Shown: in pieces, positions 5,171-11,994 of the stretch
Layout: the number at the start of each line of letters is the position of its first letter
Numbering within the stretch: position 1 is the first letter of the stretch
Virus record (IMG/VR): IMGVR_UViG_3300025168_000558
Span: 1-26,541 of that record
Direction: 5' to 3' (one strand)
DNA from: a virus
DNA: 26,541 nucleotides
The notes under the pieces: model-generated
Told to the model about the DNA's origin: nothing
Seen by the model: the letters and a program-made list of their open reading frames with translations, nothing else
Databases searched by the model: none
Translations under genes and position numbers: made by a program

Positions 5171-5565
5171 GCGCCGAGTGCCCGTTCTGCACCCTACCTG
5201 AAAACTATTCGTTGGCGTTCTACGATTACGCCTACGCTCGCTATGATTCCTACCCGGCCAGTCCTGGCCACATGCTCCTCCTACCAAAAAGACACGTTAG
5301 CACCTGGTCGGAACTTACCGGCCCAGAAAAGACAGACCTACTAGATATGGTGGAATACGCTCGGATCACGCTTGACCGTGACGTGCGACCTGACGGCTAC
5401 AACGTTGGTTTCAACGATGGTAAAGCCGCTGGGCAAACTGTTATGCATTTTCACATCCACGTCATCCCACGTTTTGACGGCGACACGCCTGATCCACGGG
5501 GCGGGGTTCGAGGATGCATTCCAAATAGAATGAATTATATTGATGACGAAATTCTCAGCCACTGA
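5167..5565 (+). CDS. HIT-family protein (histidine-triad nucleotide hydrolase/transferase)
   Basis: This 132-aa protein shows the histidine triad H94-F-H96-I-H98-V-I, with His96 the expected catalytic residue. It also has Cys5-x2-Cys8 and His43, which together with His94 form the usual structural zinc site of bacterial HIT proteins. PASPGHMLLLPKRHV and YNVGFNDGKAAGQTVMHFH are classic family blocks, and GGVRGCIPNRMNY closes the domain. HIT enzymes act on nucleotide phosphoramidates, dinucleoside polyphosphates or related compounds; the substrate cannot be told from sequence. The length is normal for a bacterial HIT protein and the catalytic set looks intact. It overlaps its upstream neighbour by ATGA and its downstream neighbour by 23 nt. 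Confidence 0.9.
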   Translation: MSAECPFCTLPENYSLAFYDYAYARYDSYPASPGHMLLLPKRHVSTWSELTGPEKTDLLDMVEYARITLDRDVRPDGYNVGFNDGKAAGQTVMHFHIHVIPRFDGDTPDPRGGVRGCIPNRMNYIDDEILSH

Positions 5566-6007
5566 AGATATTAAAGACGTTGCACGACTAATTCACCGTG
5601 GGGGCTTACCAGACGAATGGGAGGACACCTCGGAGGCCATCAGTGACCGCGAGGATGCCCCAGGTTGGGCGCGGGACATCATAAGCAACGCCAAGGTCCA
5701 GCTAGCTCTGTATCTCCTCCCAGAGGACATGCAACTCACGATGCTAGCCGACGAAACGATTGATGAAATTAAAACGAACTGCAAACAGTTCTTCATGAAA
5801 AAACACGCTTACCGTCTCACGCAATCAATGCATGCTGACGGTTGGCAACAGTACCAGTCCGTCGTGAACACGAAGTCTAAGAAACAAGCCGAGCAAGATG
5901 GCGTAAAGCACAAACGTTACCGGTACGCCTGTCACTTCTGGGTGGCGCCGAGTGGTGAGATTGTCCTAGGCAAAGTGAAGCTAGAGGGTAAATTTATTCC
6001 GGCCTAA
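5543..6007 (+). CDS. 154-aa hypothetical protein, last gene of the first rightward cassette
   Basis: I start at ATG 5543; the codon before it is TTG, which also could initiate. The product is mainly helical and charged, with blocks DEWEDTSEAISDREDAPGWA (about residues 24-43) and YRYACHFWVAPSGEIVLGKVKLEGKF near the C-terminus, the latter beta-like. No catalytic motif or membrane segment is seen. It overlaps the HIT gene by 23 nt and has no strong SD, so it probably depends on translation of the HIT gene. The function is unknown. Confidence 0.6.
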   Translation: MTKFSATEDIKDVARLIHRGGLPDEWEDTSEAISDREDAPGWARDIISNAKVQLALYLLPEDMQLTMLADETIDEIKTNCKQFFMKKHAYRLTQSMHADGWQQYQSVVNTKSKKQAEQDGVKHKRYRYACHFWVAPSGEIVLGKVKLEGKFIPA

Positions 6008-6035
6008 CAACGGACGTCCAGATCTTAATCCATTA

Positions 6036-6050
6036 ATCTCAATCTGAGAT
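6036..6050. repeat. Dyad ATCTCA-N3-TGAGAT, possible operator
   Basis: Perfect 6-bp arms around ATC, in the gap ahead of the packaging operon. TAAT and ATTA flank it imperfectly. It could be a regulator-binding site for the late operon. Confidence 0.35.
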
Positions 6051-6131
6051 CATTAGTTCTCCCAAATATTCCCAATCCGCGATACAAGTTAAGCCTACTC
6101 CCAAAGTAGACCACGCGGGGCTGGGGTTTGG

Positions 6132-6142
6132 TTGCTTCCTTT
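6132..6142 (-). promoter_or_regulatory. Isolated copy of the left-arm leader element
   Basis: AAAGGAAGCAA on the minus strand, identical to the left-arm copies, but with no ATG within the usual distance and no credible leftward gene. It sits 27 bp upstream of the small-terminase start. Confidence 0.55.
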
Positions 6143-6168
6143 CCTCAGTCCCATTCTTAGGTGACACC

Positions 6169-6675
6169 ATGCCGCGTCGTAGTGACAGCAAAAAGCTGTC
6201 TGTTCAATTCCACTCTGCTGGTGGTAAATTAGGTGACGAAGAAGCCTTGGAGAAGGTGCGTGGCGAACTGCGCCATGAAGCCCGTCGCATTAAGATAAAC
6301 GACAAGCTTGCCATGGACGGCGGCGCCTCGATTGTACCTGATGTACACTCCCTGGTTTCCAACGCTTATTTTATTATCGACTCCGAACTACGAACGCTTC
6401 GGCAAATCAGCTCTACATCCTACGGCCTTGATAAGAACCAGTCTGCAAACTTTGCGGCTATTGTGCGTTCTATTCAAACACTCTCAAACGTTGAGAAAGA
6501 TTTGAAAGACCAAAACGCACTCGAGGCTCTACCGGATGACGAGCTACGCAAGAAAGCTTCTGAGGCATTTCTAAAACTCGACGGTCGTATACAGCGCACG
6601 ATTAAAGAAGAAGCTGGGCTATTGGCGACACGCCGAGCAAAAGAAGCATACGAGAAAGTTGGCGACGATGGATGA
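6169..6675 (+). CDS. terS: Probable terminase small subunit
   Basis: A 168-aa, charged, nearly all-helical protein that opens the packaging operon. Residues 1-45 are basic (MPRRSDSKKLS, RHEARRIK) and could contact DNA. The C-terminal half has long helices (NFAAIVRSIQTLSNVEKDLKDQNALEALPDDELRKK region, about residues 109-143) that look like the oligomerisation part and the LxxLxDEEL-type block of small terminases. Small terminases recognise pac or cos sites and regulate the large subunit. No clear winged or helix-turn-helix motif is visible, so the call rests mostly on position and composition. TTAGGTGA lies upstream of the ATG. The 3' end overlaps the GNAT-like gene by 8 nt. Confidence 0.55.
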   Translation: MPRRSDSKKLSVQFHSAGGKLGDEEALEKVRGELRHEARRIKINDKLAMDGGASIVPDVHSLVSNAYFIIDSELRTLRQISSTSYGLDKNQSANFAAIVRSIQTLSNVEKDLKDQNALEALPDDELRKKASEAFLKLDGRIQRTIKEEAGLLATRRAKEAYEKVGDDG

Positions 6676-7387
6676 TTTAAAATCAGACCTACGCCACAAG
6701 TTCGGCGTTAACGTTTTTCTTAGCGAAGACGATAGGAACACCGAAACCTCACGGCCCTATATTCCTGAAGAAGTTGAGGACGCACCCAACATTCTTATTA
6801 GGCCAGCAGATGCTAACGATGCGGCATTTATCCTTGATACCTGGTTAGACGGACACGCGAGACAAAATCGCAATCAATCCTCAATCAGTCTGTTCAAAAT
6901 GCATCGACCAATCGTGGAGAACCTTTTAGAGACGTCGTACACATATGTTGCTTGTAATCAGGCTCTCACAGATCAGATCTACGGATATGTCTGTGCGAAG
7001 CGTCAAGAATTTGACGTTTTGAATAAAAAGCGCAGCCTGCTCATTGTACATTGGGCACACGTAAAGAGTGTCTTTCGCACGATGGGAATAGCAACGGCGA
7101 TTCTAGATCGTGTGTACGGTTATCGTAGAGGGGAAAAGGTTCTTCACACCCATCAAGGCAGAATCATTAAAGACCTAAAGAAGGGTCACAATCTTGAGTA
7201 CGCACCAAAATGCCAGACAGCAGAAGGAAGTGAACTATTTATCACGCATTTTGCTGCTGAAAGAATCAAACACTACGGAGGCCATCATGGCAATAAGCGA
7301 AATTCATCTAAAACGGGACACAAAAGAAGTAAGACACCAGACACGTCTGAAACACGGGTCGAAGGTGAGCCTGGAGCTTCGGGGTGA
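6668..7387 (+). CDS. GNAT-like acetyltransferase-fold protein of the packaging module
   Basis: I start at ATG 6668; the frame extends three codons further to a TTG. Residues 42-60 (ILIRPADANDAAFILDTWL) resemble the first strand and helix of GNAT folds. HWAHVKSVFRTMGIATAIL (about 128-146) carries the RxxGIA acetyl-CoA-binding loop, and IYGYV (104-108) is the matching strand. The core corresponds to a family I recall near terminase genes of short-tailed phages. The enzymatic substrate is unknown, and it may instead be structural. The last third (about 200-239) is Lys-, Ser- and Gly-rich, probably disordered, and overlaps the next gene in another frame by 101 nt. Confidence 0.7.
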   Translation: MDDLKSDLRHKFGVNVFLSEDDRNTETSRPYIPEEVEDAPNILIRPADANDAAFILDTWLDGHARQNRNQSSISLFKMHRPIVENLLETSYTYVACNQALTDQIYGYVCAKRQEFDVLNKKRSLLIVHWAHVKSVFRTMGIATAILDRVYGYRRGEKVLHTHQGRIIKDLKKGHNLEYAPKCQTAEGSELFITHFAAERIKHYGGHHGNKRNSSKTGHKRSKTPDTSETRVEGEPGASG

Positions 7388-7556
7388 CTTTGTTCATGCA
7401 CGATTTGACGATGGTTACCTGGTAGCTATCCCGATGACGTCTATCGGTTTCTTGGTTTTAGATGGTGACGACCTTAATCTACCAGTACCTGAAGTAAAAC
7501 AAACGATTAAACGTGGCCGTAAGGCAAAGAGCCCCGATGGCGTCCAAGCCCACTGA
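7287..7556 (+). CDS. 89-aa small protein between GNAT-like protein and large terminase
   Basis: The ATG at 7287 has a strong GGAGG 6 nt upstream, better than the start at 7194, which is deep inside the GNAT-like gene. The product has a basic first third, a beta-rich centre (SLELRGDFVHARFDDGYLVAIPMTSIGFLVLDG) and a basic tail (TIKRGRKAKSPDG). Small beta proteins with a VPxxxIxxL-type block at this genome position occur in related phages as far as I recall; the role is unknown. It overlaps the GNAT-like gene by 101 nt and the large terminase by 20 nt. Confidence 0.65.
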   Translation: MAISEIHLKRDTKEVRHQTRLKHGSKVSLELRGDFVHARFDDGYLVAIPMTSIGFLVLDGDDLNLPVPEVKQTIKRGRKAKSPDGVQAH

Positions 7557-9012
7557 GAAGAAGCACGTCGACGAACGTGCATTATTGCGGGAGTTCACCC
7601 GTAGATTCGGTGATGTCTCGGACCTTGGCGGCCCGGAACAGACGCCAGATCGAACTTTTCGGTTTCGGGAAGATTTATTTAAAGAGCAGACGGATTTCAT
7701 CGACCATCCAGGCAAGCTCAAGGTTGCATGTTGCTCACGGCGAGCCGGTAAGTCCACCGCTGCTGCCATGTACCTCATCGAGCAAAGCCTACGGCACCCT
7801 GAGAGCCTCTGTGTCTACTTAGCAACGTCTCGGATGGCGGCGAAACGCATTCTTTGGCTTTTACTCAAGCAACTAAGCCGAAAATACGATTTGAAACTGC
7901 GTTTTCAGAACACAGACCTTGTTTGTCACTTTAATAACGGCTCAAGAATCGAATTACACGGTTGTTCTGATGCCGGTGACCTCGACAGGCTGCGCGGGAA
8001 CAAATTTAGACTGGTTGTGGTCGATGAAGCCGGTCACTTCACCAGTATTCTCGATGAATTGGTTCAAGAGACGATAGCTCCGGGCTGTATAGATTTGGAT
8101 GGGACAATTTGTCTCATCGGTACGCCAAGTCCACGCTGCACGGGGCTATTTTTCAACGCTTACCACGATGAGCGCTTAGGCTATGAAAAGTTTCATTGGA
8201 CGCTGCACGATAACCCCTATCTAAACAAAAAACCCGGCGCCACGAAGAAGTGGCTTGATGCCCGGATGCTACAGACGAACATGACGCCTGAAAGCTCAAT
8301 CTACCAGCGTGAGTGGTGCGGAAAGTTTGTTCGTAGCGATGATTCCCTCGTCTACAAGTACACAGAGAAGAACTTCTATACCCAACTCGATAGTAACTAT
8401 GATTGGCATTATATCTGCGGAGTAGATTTAGGCTGGCATGATGCTACGAGCTTCAGCGTGATAGCGTACTCATTAGAGCAACCTGCGGTCTATTTGGTCG
8501 ACTGTTGGAGCCAATCAAAGCTTTTACCCTCCCAGGTTGCAGACCAACTGGCCAAACTCCACGAAGAATACAATTTCACGAATATCATGGTTGATACAGC
8601 CGGTATGGGTAAGGCTATTGCTGAAGAGATGCGAGCCCGTTTCGCTTTGCCTATTCAAGCCGCAAAGAAGACTGAAAAACACGCGGCTATCGAACTTCTA
8701 AACTCTGATCTGCAATGTGGCACTTTTTTTATCCAGGAAGACTCCCCGATTCGCGAAGAGTGGGACCAGCTCCAATGGACTAAAGACTTTAAGAAAGAGC
8801 ACCCAGCTTATCCCAACCACATCAGCGACGGAACGCTTTACGCATTCAGAGAGGCCCGCCACTACGCATGGCGACAACGGGCCGACATTCCCGCGATTGG
8901 TACTCCCGGACGACTCGAATATGACCTTGACCAATACTGGGACAAGCGCAGTGACGCAATTCAATCAAAAGATGGAAAAGGATGGTGGGAAACACAATGG
9001 AACTTTCAGTAG
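7537..9012 (+). CDS. terL: Terminase large subunit
   Basis: A 491-aa DNA-packaging motor. The ATPase domain has the Walker A-like SRRAGKST (67-74), Walker B LVVVDEAGH (159-167, with Asp163 and Glu164) and a coupling-type LIGTP (193-197). The nuclease domain shows the three acidic positions of the RNase H-like fold in GVDLGW (Asp297), MVDTAG (Asp353) and ISDGT (Asp431). Together they pump DNA into the prohead and cut the concatemer. ATG 7537 was preferred over an upstream GTG at 7513 because it is an ATG, leaves a shorter overlap with the previous gene and has GAG upstream. Length and motif order are normal, and no inactivating change is visible. Confidence 0.95.
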   Translation: MASKPTEKKHVDERALLREFTRRFGDVSDLGGPEQTPDRTFRFREDLFKEQTDFIDHPGKLKVACCSRRAGKSTAAAMYLIEQSLRHPESLCVYLATSRMAAKRILWLLLKQLSRKYDLKLRFQNTDLVCHFNNGSRIELHGCSDAGDLDRLRGNKFRLVVVDEAGHFTSILDELVQETIAPGCIDLDGTICLIGTPSPRCTGLFFNAYHDERLGYEKFHWTLHDNPYLNKKPGATKKWLDARMLQTNMTPESSIYQREWCGKFVRSDDSLVYKYTEKNFYTQLDSNYDWHYICGVDLGWHDATSFSVIAYSLEQPAVYLVDCWSQSKLLPSQVADQLAKLHEEYNFTNIMVDTAGMGKAIAEEMRARFALPIQAAKKTEKHAAIELLNSDLQCGTFFIQEDSPIREEWDQLQWTKDFKKEHPAYPNHISDGTLYAFREARHYAWRQRADIPAIGTPGRLEYDLDQYWDKRSDAIQSKDGKGWWETQWNFQ

Positions 9013-9188
9013 AACAACTAAAACCGATTATCGACTTACTCAAATCAGAAGGCGTGACTCACTTTAAGTTTGGGCCGTTAGAAATGGACCTTCAGGCAAC
9101 GTCAAACTCTACAATGGTGCCACCCGCCAAATCACAACACGACATAGCAGCAGAAGCCGAAAACATGCTGTTTTACAGCGCGGAGTAA
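8997..9188 (+). CDS. 63-aa protein between terminase and portal
   Basis: ATG 8997 has GGTGGGA at good spacing; an ATG at 8982 has none. The product starts MELSVEQLKPIIDLLKSEGV, a helix, followed by a beta-like HFKFGPLEMDLQA and a polar tail ending DIAAEAENMLFYSAE. It overlaps the terminase stop by 16 nt and ends 3 nt before the portal. Its conserved place in the operon suggests a role in head assembly. The family is unknown to me. Confidence 0.65.
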   Translation: MELSVEQLKPIIDLLKSEGVTHFKFGPLEMDLQATSNSTMVPPAKSQHDIAAEAENMLFYSAE

Positions 9189-9191
9189 ATA

Positions 9192-11108
9192 ATGGGAACC
9201 GGTCAACGAATACACGACAAAACGTTTTGGTGGGAATCTAAAAAGGACATCTACTTGCGTATGCTGGCTAAATTCGACTCTTTGCGCGAAGACGCCAAGG
9301 ACCGCGATAAAGAAGCCCTGATGAACATGCGCCTGTACGGCAACGTCTACATGCGTGATTTATCACTTCACGGATACGCCAAAGTCGCATCTGCCGCCAA
9401 GAATCATCGAGTGCAGATGAACATCTGCCAAAGCATGGTGGACACGGTCACGTCTAAGGTGACCACGACATATCCCAAGGTTCAGTTCCTTACGGACGGT
9501 GGAAGCTTTGGTGAACAGCAGAAAGCCAAACGCCTCACCAAGTTCTGTTCTGGAATGTTCTACAAAACTAAACTGTATGAAGTGGCGCCGATGGTTTTTA
9601 GGGATGCCGCCGTTATGGGTATGGGCGTCATGAAAATTCATGGCAATGAGGATGGTTTGCATTGTGAAAGAGTTTTTCCGAACGAAGTCTTTATCGATGA
9701 AATGGAAGCCATTAACGGGGCTCCACGTCAGTACTTCCAGCGCAAGTACGTCAATGCGGAAGTCCTTAAACGTATGTTCCCAAATTCTGCCTCTAAGATT
9801 GACGATGCCCCACGAGTGGAAAGCCAGAGCCACACACGCAACACCTCAGACATGGTCGAGTGTATCGAGGCATGGCACCTCCCTTCTGGCAAAGGTGCCG
9901 ACGATGGCTTGCACTCAATTGTCATTGATGGGGCTGATTTATTTGCCGAGCAGTGGACTCGTGGCGTACCCTTTGTTTTCCTACGTTGGACTCCTAGGTT
10001 GCTGGGATTCTTTGCAGAAGGCCTATGCTCACAACTAACGGGCCTACAGGTCGAGCTTAATTGGATTTGCCGTGCGGTCGCTCAATCGATGCGTCTGGCC
10101 ACCCCGAAAATTATGTTACAGAGTGGAACCCAGGTATCCAAGGGCACGATAACCAATGAGATGTGGGGCATTGTCGAGTACACCGGACAGCCACCGACTT
10201 TTTATGTACCGCAAACCGTGGCACCTGAAGTCATGTCGCACATGGACCGTATTTTTTCACGAGCCTATGAGATTGCTGGTGTTTCAACGATGGAGAGTCA
10301 GGCCAAGAACCCAACAGGTTTAGAATCAGGTGTGGCGCTTCGTGAATACGCCTCCCAAGCAAGTACCCGGTTTGCCTCAATCCAACGCCAGTACGAGCAG
10401 ATGTTTTTAGATGCAGCAGACCACATGATTGAAGTCACACGAGGGCTGCACGAGGACGGTGTTGACCTGGAGATGATTCATGCGGGCGATAGGGACATCC
10501 AAAAAATTAAGTGGTCTCAAATTGATTTAACCAAAGACTGTTACGTCATGAAGAAGTTCCCGTCTAATCTGCTACCTGATACCCCGGCTGGTAAGCTTCA
10601 ATCAGTCGTTGAAATGAGTCAGGCAGGTTTAATCGACCCAATGCAAAGCATGATGCTTTTAGATTACCCTGACACTGAAGCGCTTACGCAATTAGCCACG
10701 TCAAATTACCACGACATACTGTTTGTCATTGACCAGATTCTTGAACACGGACGGTTTATACCGCCTGAGCCTTATCAAGACTTACAACTCGCAATTAAGA
10801 TGGTGAACAGTGCCTACCTTAAAGCCAAGTGCCAGGGCGCCCCTGATAAGAAACTAGATCTACTCAGACGCTTTATTGAGAGCTGCGTTGCGCTGGTTCA
10901 GCAAGCACAGGCTGAAGAGCAAGCTAAAGCGCAACAGATGGCAATGGCAGCACAGGGCGGCGTCCCTATGCCTCCAGAAATGGCAGGTGGTGAGGCGCCG
11001 ATGCCAGCACAGGGCGGTTCTATGCCAGCCACCGCCGGTGTACCTGAAGAATTAATGGGCGGCGGCGGCGGCGATGTGCCTCCGTCTGCACCCGGTCCCG
11101 GTTATTAA
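9192..11108 (+). CDS. Portal protein
   Basis: A 638-aa protein directly after the terminase and before scaffold and capsid genes, as expected for the portal ring. The N-terminal half (about 20-200) has the helix- and strand-rich clip and wing pattern seen in short-tailed phage portals, with NICQSMVDTVTSKVTTTYPKVQF and FRDAAVMGMGVMKIH as typical blocks. GLESGVALREYASQASTRFASIQRQYEQMFLDAA (about 377-410) corresponds to the conserved stem/crown helix. The last 55 residues are low complexity, Gly-, Met- and Pro-rich with Gln repeats, and probably disordered in the capsid interior. The SD GGAG lies 7 nt from ATG. Portals of this size fit the P22- or marine-podovirus type more than small siphovirus portals. 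Confidence 0.88.
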   Translation: MGTGQRIHDKTFWWESKKDIYLRMLAKFDSLREDAKDRDKEALMNMRLYGNVYMRDLSLHGYAKVASAAKNHRVQMNICQSMVDTVTSKVTTTYPKVQFLTDGGSFGEQQKAKRLTKFCSGMFYKTKLYEVAPMVFRDAAVMGMGVMKIHGNEDGLHCERVFPNEVFIDEMEAINGAPRQYFQRKYVNAEVLKRMFPNSASKIDDAPRVESQSHTRNTSDMVECIEAWHLPSGKGADDGLHSIVIDGADLFAEQWTRGVPFVFLRWTPRLLGFFAEGLCSQLTGLQVELNWICRAVAQSMRLATPKIMLQSGTQVSKGTITNEMWGIVEYTGQPPTFYVPQTVAPEVMSHMDRIFSRAYEIAGVSTMESQAKNPTGLESGVALREYASQASTRFASIQRQYEQMFLDAADHMIEVTRGLHEDGVDLEMIHAGDRDIQKIKWSQIDLTKDCYVMKKFPSNLLPDTPAGKLQSVVEMSQAGLIDPMQSMMLLDYPDTEALTQLATSNYHDILFVIDQILEHGRFIPPEPYQDLQLAIKMVNSAYLKAKCQGAPDKKLDLLRRFIESCVALVQQAQAEEQAKAQQMAMAAQGGVPMPPEMAGGEAPMPAQGGSMPATAGVPEELMGGGGGDVPPSAPGPGY

Positions 11109-11119
11109 GGAATAATAAT

Positions 11120-11983
11120 ATGAGTGAAGAAAACGAAGTTTCGGTTGAGCCAACCCCCCAACCGGAACAAGGGGTCTCAGAAGTCGTTTCATCTTCTGAG
11201 GCTCCGATTGAGCTTGAACAAACCCCGGCAAATCTTGCGACGAACTTTGCGGCTCTTTCGCGACGTGAGCGTGAACAACACTTGCAAGCACGAGATCTGC
11301 GACAGCGAGAAGCCCAAATCCAGGAACAAATGGCGCGTGTAGCAGAATACGAGCAAAACCTAAGTCTTGCAAAAGAGAACCCCCAAGAGTTCTTAAAGCA
11401 AGCTGGCGTAAACATGGCCGAGGTTATCAACAAAGAAGCATCTGGTGAAGTCGCAGAATCGACACAGCTACGAAGTGAGCTAGAGCGCCAACGCCAAGAG
11501 CTGACAGATCTTAAGTCACGCGAGCAAGAACGAGTGGACCAAGCTGAAACAAGTCGTCTGCATGGTTTAAGAAATTCTTATGTTGATAAAATCACCGATT
11601 GGGTGGATAATCGTGGTGACGAGTTTGAACTTGTCAAAAAAGCCAATGCGTATGAGACGGTGTATCAAGTTATTCAAAACGAATACAACGCCTCAGGTAA
11701 TGACATTGGATTCGAGCAGGCTTGCAAGGTGGTTAATGACCACTACGCAGGCGAGCTTAAGCGGTTTTCGGACACCCGCACGTTGAAACAATTGTACGAC
11801 GCTTCGCCAGAAGCAACCCCGACACCAAGTCCTGCTGCCATGGAAGGTCCGACAAAAACTGTCGCACCATCAGTTAAAACATTAAGTAATACGCAGGCTG
11901 TGGCCACAACGTCCACGGAACCTCGCGTTTTAACGCACCAAGAACGCCTCAGGAAATTCGCTGAAGCGATCAAATGGCAGTAA
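11120..11983 (+). CDS. Capsid scaffolding protein
   Basis: A 287-aa, mostly helical protein just before the major capsid gene. It has an acidic, Pro- and Gln-rich N-terminus (1-40), coiled-coil-like stretches (about 47-80 and 114-145, rich in Glu, Gln and Arg), a Pro/Thr-rich linker (about 233-265) and a basic terminal helix, THQERLRKFAEAIKWQ, of the kind that binds coat protein in known scaffolds. Scaffolds guide prohead assembly and are then released or degraded. No protease gene is visible nearby, so exit without cleavage is possible. AAGGA lies 6 nt before ATG. Confidence 0.8.
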   Translation: MSEENEVSVEPTPQPEQGVSEVVSSSEAPIELEQTPANLATNFAALSRREREQHLQARDLRQREAQIQEQMARVAEYEQNLSLAKENPQEFLKQAGVNMAEVINKEASGEVAESTQLRSELERQRQELTDLKSREQERVDQAETSRLHGLRNSYVDKITDWVDNRGDEFELVKKANAYETVYQVIQNEYNASGNDIGFEQACKVVNDHYAGELKRFSDTRTLKQLYDASPEATPTPSPAAMEGPTKTVAPSVKTLSNTQAVATTSTEPRVLTHQERLRKFAEAIKWQ

Positions 11984-11994
11984 AGGATTAAGTC

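Larger units (their letters stand above)
6008..6168. promoter_or_regulatory. Intergenic region upstream of the packaging operon
   Basis: A 161-bp gap, the first sizeable break in the rightward arm and so a likely site for the late promoter. It contains the palindrome GGACGTCC (6012-6019), the dyad at 6036-6050, a small hairpin CTACT-CCCAA-AGTAG (6095-6109) and an inverted leader element (6132-6142). No convincing sigma70 promoter hexamers and no terminator T-tract were seen. Confidence 0.45.
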
